Shown: positions 6,169-6,797 of the stretch, one piece after another
Position numbering within the stretch: the first letter of the stretch is position 1
Layout: each line of letters starts with the position of its first letter
Source of the DNA: Actinomycetes bacterium
GTDB taxonomy: Bacteria > Actinomycetota > Acidimicrobiia > Acidimicrobiales > RAAP-2
Reading direction: 5' to 3'
Assembly (NCBI GenBank): GCA_021802025.1
Contig: JAKABC010000093.1
Coordinates: 1-6,797 of the forward strand
Length of the DNA: 6,797 nt
The notes under the pieces: model-generated
The model's database searches: none
Seen by the model: only the letters and a program-made list of their open reading frames with translations
What the model was told of the DNA's origin: nothing
Translations under genes and position numbers: made by a program

Positions 6169-6417
6169 GGGCTGCGCGTGGTCTGTGGTTGAAAGTCGAA
6201 GCCAGCCGCGGGCGAAGCGACCCACGTAAGGCGTCTTGTCGACGCTGAGCATGGCGCGGTTTAGAGGTAAGTCCTGCCTCGACCGGGGCACCGTGCCCCG
6301 AGCGGGAGCCGGTGAAGAGTGCGAGGTCGGCCCGGGAGAGCGCGAGCTGCCCGGGTCGCGCACGGACACCGCCGCAGGCAGGTGTGGGGTCAAAGACCAG
6401 GTCAGCACGCGCAGCCC
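6169..6417 (+). ncRNA. Candidate structured RNA (about 249 nt) upstream of secA, possibly raiA-class
   Basis: Both ends pair perfectly: 6169-6180 (GGGCTGCGCGTG) with 6406-6417 (CACGCGCAGCCC), 12 bp. The helix may continue through 6183-6185/6403-6405 and 6186-6190/6395-6399. Inside, 6201-6204 pairs with 6252-6255 around two hairpins: 6207-6226 (mismatch and one bulged A) and 6231-6235/6241-6245. Next come 6276-6281/6322-6327, 6284-6290/6294-6300 (7 bp, triloop), and 6328-6336/6350-6358 (9 bp, one G-U). The last is capped by AGC/GCT with a GCGA GNRA tetraloop (6342-6345). A hairpin at 6366-6373/6377-6385 follows, with one bulged A. Purine-rich single strands such as GAAAGTCGAAGCCAGC separate the helices, as in conserved ncRNAs. 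Size and context bring the raiA RNA class to mind, but I cannot verify that match. No U-tract terminator follows, so the RNA may run into secA as its 5' leader. Confidence 0.65.
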
Positions 6418-6441
6418 CCTCGAACTCGGCCCTCGACCGGT

Positions 6442-6449
6442 AGGGTGAG
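6442..6449 (+). promoter_or_regulatory. secA: Weak ribosome binding site of secA
   Basis: AGGGTGAG lies 6 nt before the ATG at 6456 and pairs partly with the 16S rRNA tail through GGGTGA. It lies 24 nt after the end of the RNA closing helix, so the site is free when that helix is formed. Base 6441 adds a T to make TAGGGT, which also resembles a -10 element; both readings cannot be excluded. Confidence 0.45.
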
Positions 6450-6455
6450 ACGGTC

Positions 6456-6797
6456 ATGAGCGTTCTGACCAAGATCCTGCGCGCCGGCGAGGGAAAGCGC
6501 GTTCGCGAGCTCGCGGGCCTGGTCGAGCCCATTAACGAGCTCTCGGCGGCGATGGCCGCCCTGAGCGACGCCGAGCTACGGGCCAAGACCGACGAGTTCC
6601 GGGCCCGACTGGGCGACGGTGAGACCCTGGACGACCTTTTGATCGAGGCCTTCGCCGTGGTGCGCGAGGGAGCGACCCGGGTGCTCGGCCAGCGCCCCTA
6701 CGACGTCCAGCTGATGGGTGGGATGGCGTTGCACTTCGGCTGGATCGCCGAGATGAAGACCGGCGAGGGCAAGACCCTCGTCTCCACCCTGCCCGTC
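6456..6797 (+). CDS. secA: Preprotein translocase ATPase SecA (3' truncated)
   Basis: The first 114 codons of SecA, the ATPase motor that drives unfolded preproteins through SecYEG; the frame is still open at the window edge. The N terminus MSVLTKILRAGEGKRVRELAG and INELSAAMAALSDAELRAKT is the usual SecA start. RPYDVQLMGGMAL (80-92) is the Q-motif region of nucleotide-binding domain 1. EMKTGEGKTL (99-108) is the Walker A ATP-binding motif with Lys106-Thr107. SecA proteins are about 800-950 residues, so roughly seven eighths lie outside. The ATG at 6456 is the only start here that yields the conserved N terminus. In many actinobacteria the ribosome hibernation factor gene (hpf/raiA) precedes secA. 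Here that place is taken by the structured RNA and a cell-wall glycosyltransferase gene. Whether this copy is SecA1 or SecA2 cannot be told from the fragment. Confidence 0.96.
   Translation, partial: MSVLTKILRAGEGKRVRELAGLVEPINELSAAMAALSDAELRAKTDEFRARLGDGETLDDLLIEAFAVVREGATRVLGQRPYDVQLMGGMALHFGWIAEMKTGEGKTLVSTLPV

Larger units (their letters stand above)
6160..6455 (+). other. Intergenic region between the glycosyltransferase gene and secA
   Basis: These 296 bases hold no convincing gene. Most is taken by the structured RNA candidate (6169-6417). The remaining 38 nt before secA contain no further strong structure. A small open frame at 6236-6448 has no recognisable protein features and crosses the paired helices, so I treat it as chance. 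Confidence 0.7.

Noticed and set aside
6264..6274. GAGGTAAGTCC, similar to the GAGGAAAGTCC signature of RNase P RNA
   Set aside because: The rest of the RNase P core is missing, the candidate is too short (about 249 nt), and the closing helix and 3' region do not fit the RNase P fold.
6169..6417. SRP RNA, tmRNA, or a cobalamin, c-di-AMP or TPP riboswitch
   Set aside because: I found none of the hallmark segments: no SRP GGAA-loop motif, no tmRNA tRNA-like 3' end, and no B12-box, ydaO or THI-box consensus.
6441..6446. TAGGGT as a separate secA -10 promoter
   Set aside because: It overlaps the only plausible Shine-Dalgarno, has no -35 partner, and would leave a leader of only a few bases. It is kept only as an alternative.
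6236..6448. 70-codon open frame in the gap before secA
   Set aside because: It has no protein signature and runs through the paired segments of the RNA candidate. GC-rich DNA has few stops, so chance frames of this length are common.
1..6797. CRISPR arrays, insertion sequences, phage genes, tRNA genes or toxin-antitoxin pairs
   Set aside because: No spaced repeats, transposase or integrase motifs, terminal inverted repeats or tRNA cloverleaf were seen. All long stretches are explained by conserved metabolic genes.

Overview
The window is very GC-rich DNA with dense, mostly GTG-initiated genes. It looks like an actinobacterial chromosome. An acidimicrobial-type actinobacterium is plausible, but lineage is inferred from gene content and order, not from a search. 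The content is mainly conserved housekeeping metabolism. The one stretch that coding does not explain is the roughly 300 bases before secA, which folds into a convincing structured RNA.

Layout. (1) Bases 2-688, plus strand: the 3' end of a B12-dependent acyl-CoA mutase large subunit (methylmalonyl-CoA mutase family) with no fused cobalamin-binding domain. (2) Bases 685-1860, minus strand: an M20-family metallo-amidohydrolase whose stop codon interlocks with the mutase stop. (3) Bases 1857-3608, minus strand: a biotin carboxylase/biotin carrier alpha subunit of an acyl-CoA carboxylase, joined to the M20 gene by a GTGA start-stop overlap, so the two form one operon read leftward. (4) Bases 3609-3670: a short divergent promoter region. 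(5) Bases 3671-6159, plus strand: birA, rmlD and a family 2 glycosyltransferase (rhamnosyltransferase-like), tightly packed. (6) Bases 6160-6455: a probable promoter followed by a roughly 249-nt structured RNA closed by a perfect 12-bp long-range helix. (7) Base 6456 to the end: the first 114 codons of secA.

How the genes fit together. The carboxylase subunit carries a biotinyl-lysine site, and the divergent neighbour birA encodes the ligase that would attach the biotin. A propionyl-CoA carboxylase plus an acyl-CoA mutase would make the propionyl-CoA to succinyl-CoA route, although the carboxyltransferase beta subunit and the small mutase subunit lie outside the window. RmlD makes dTDP-L-rhamnose, and the overlapping glycosyltransferase is the likely user. 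This resembles the mycobacterial rmlD-wbbL pair that builds the rhamnose-GlcNAc linker between peptidoglycan and arabinogalactan. The most interesting element is the RNA in front of secA. It may be a member of the raiA RNA class or an undescribed secA leader RNA; sequence inspection alone cannot decide.
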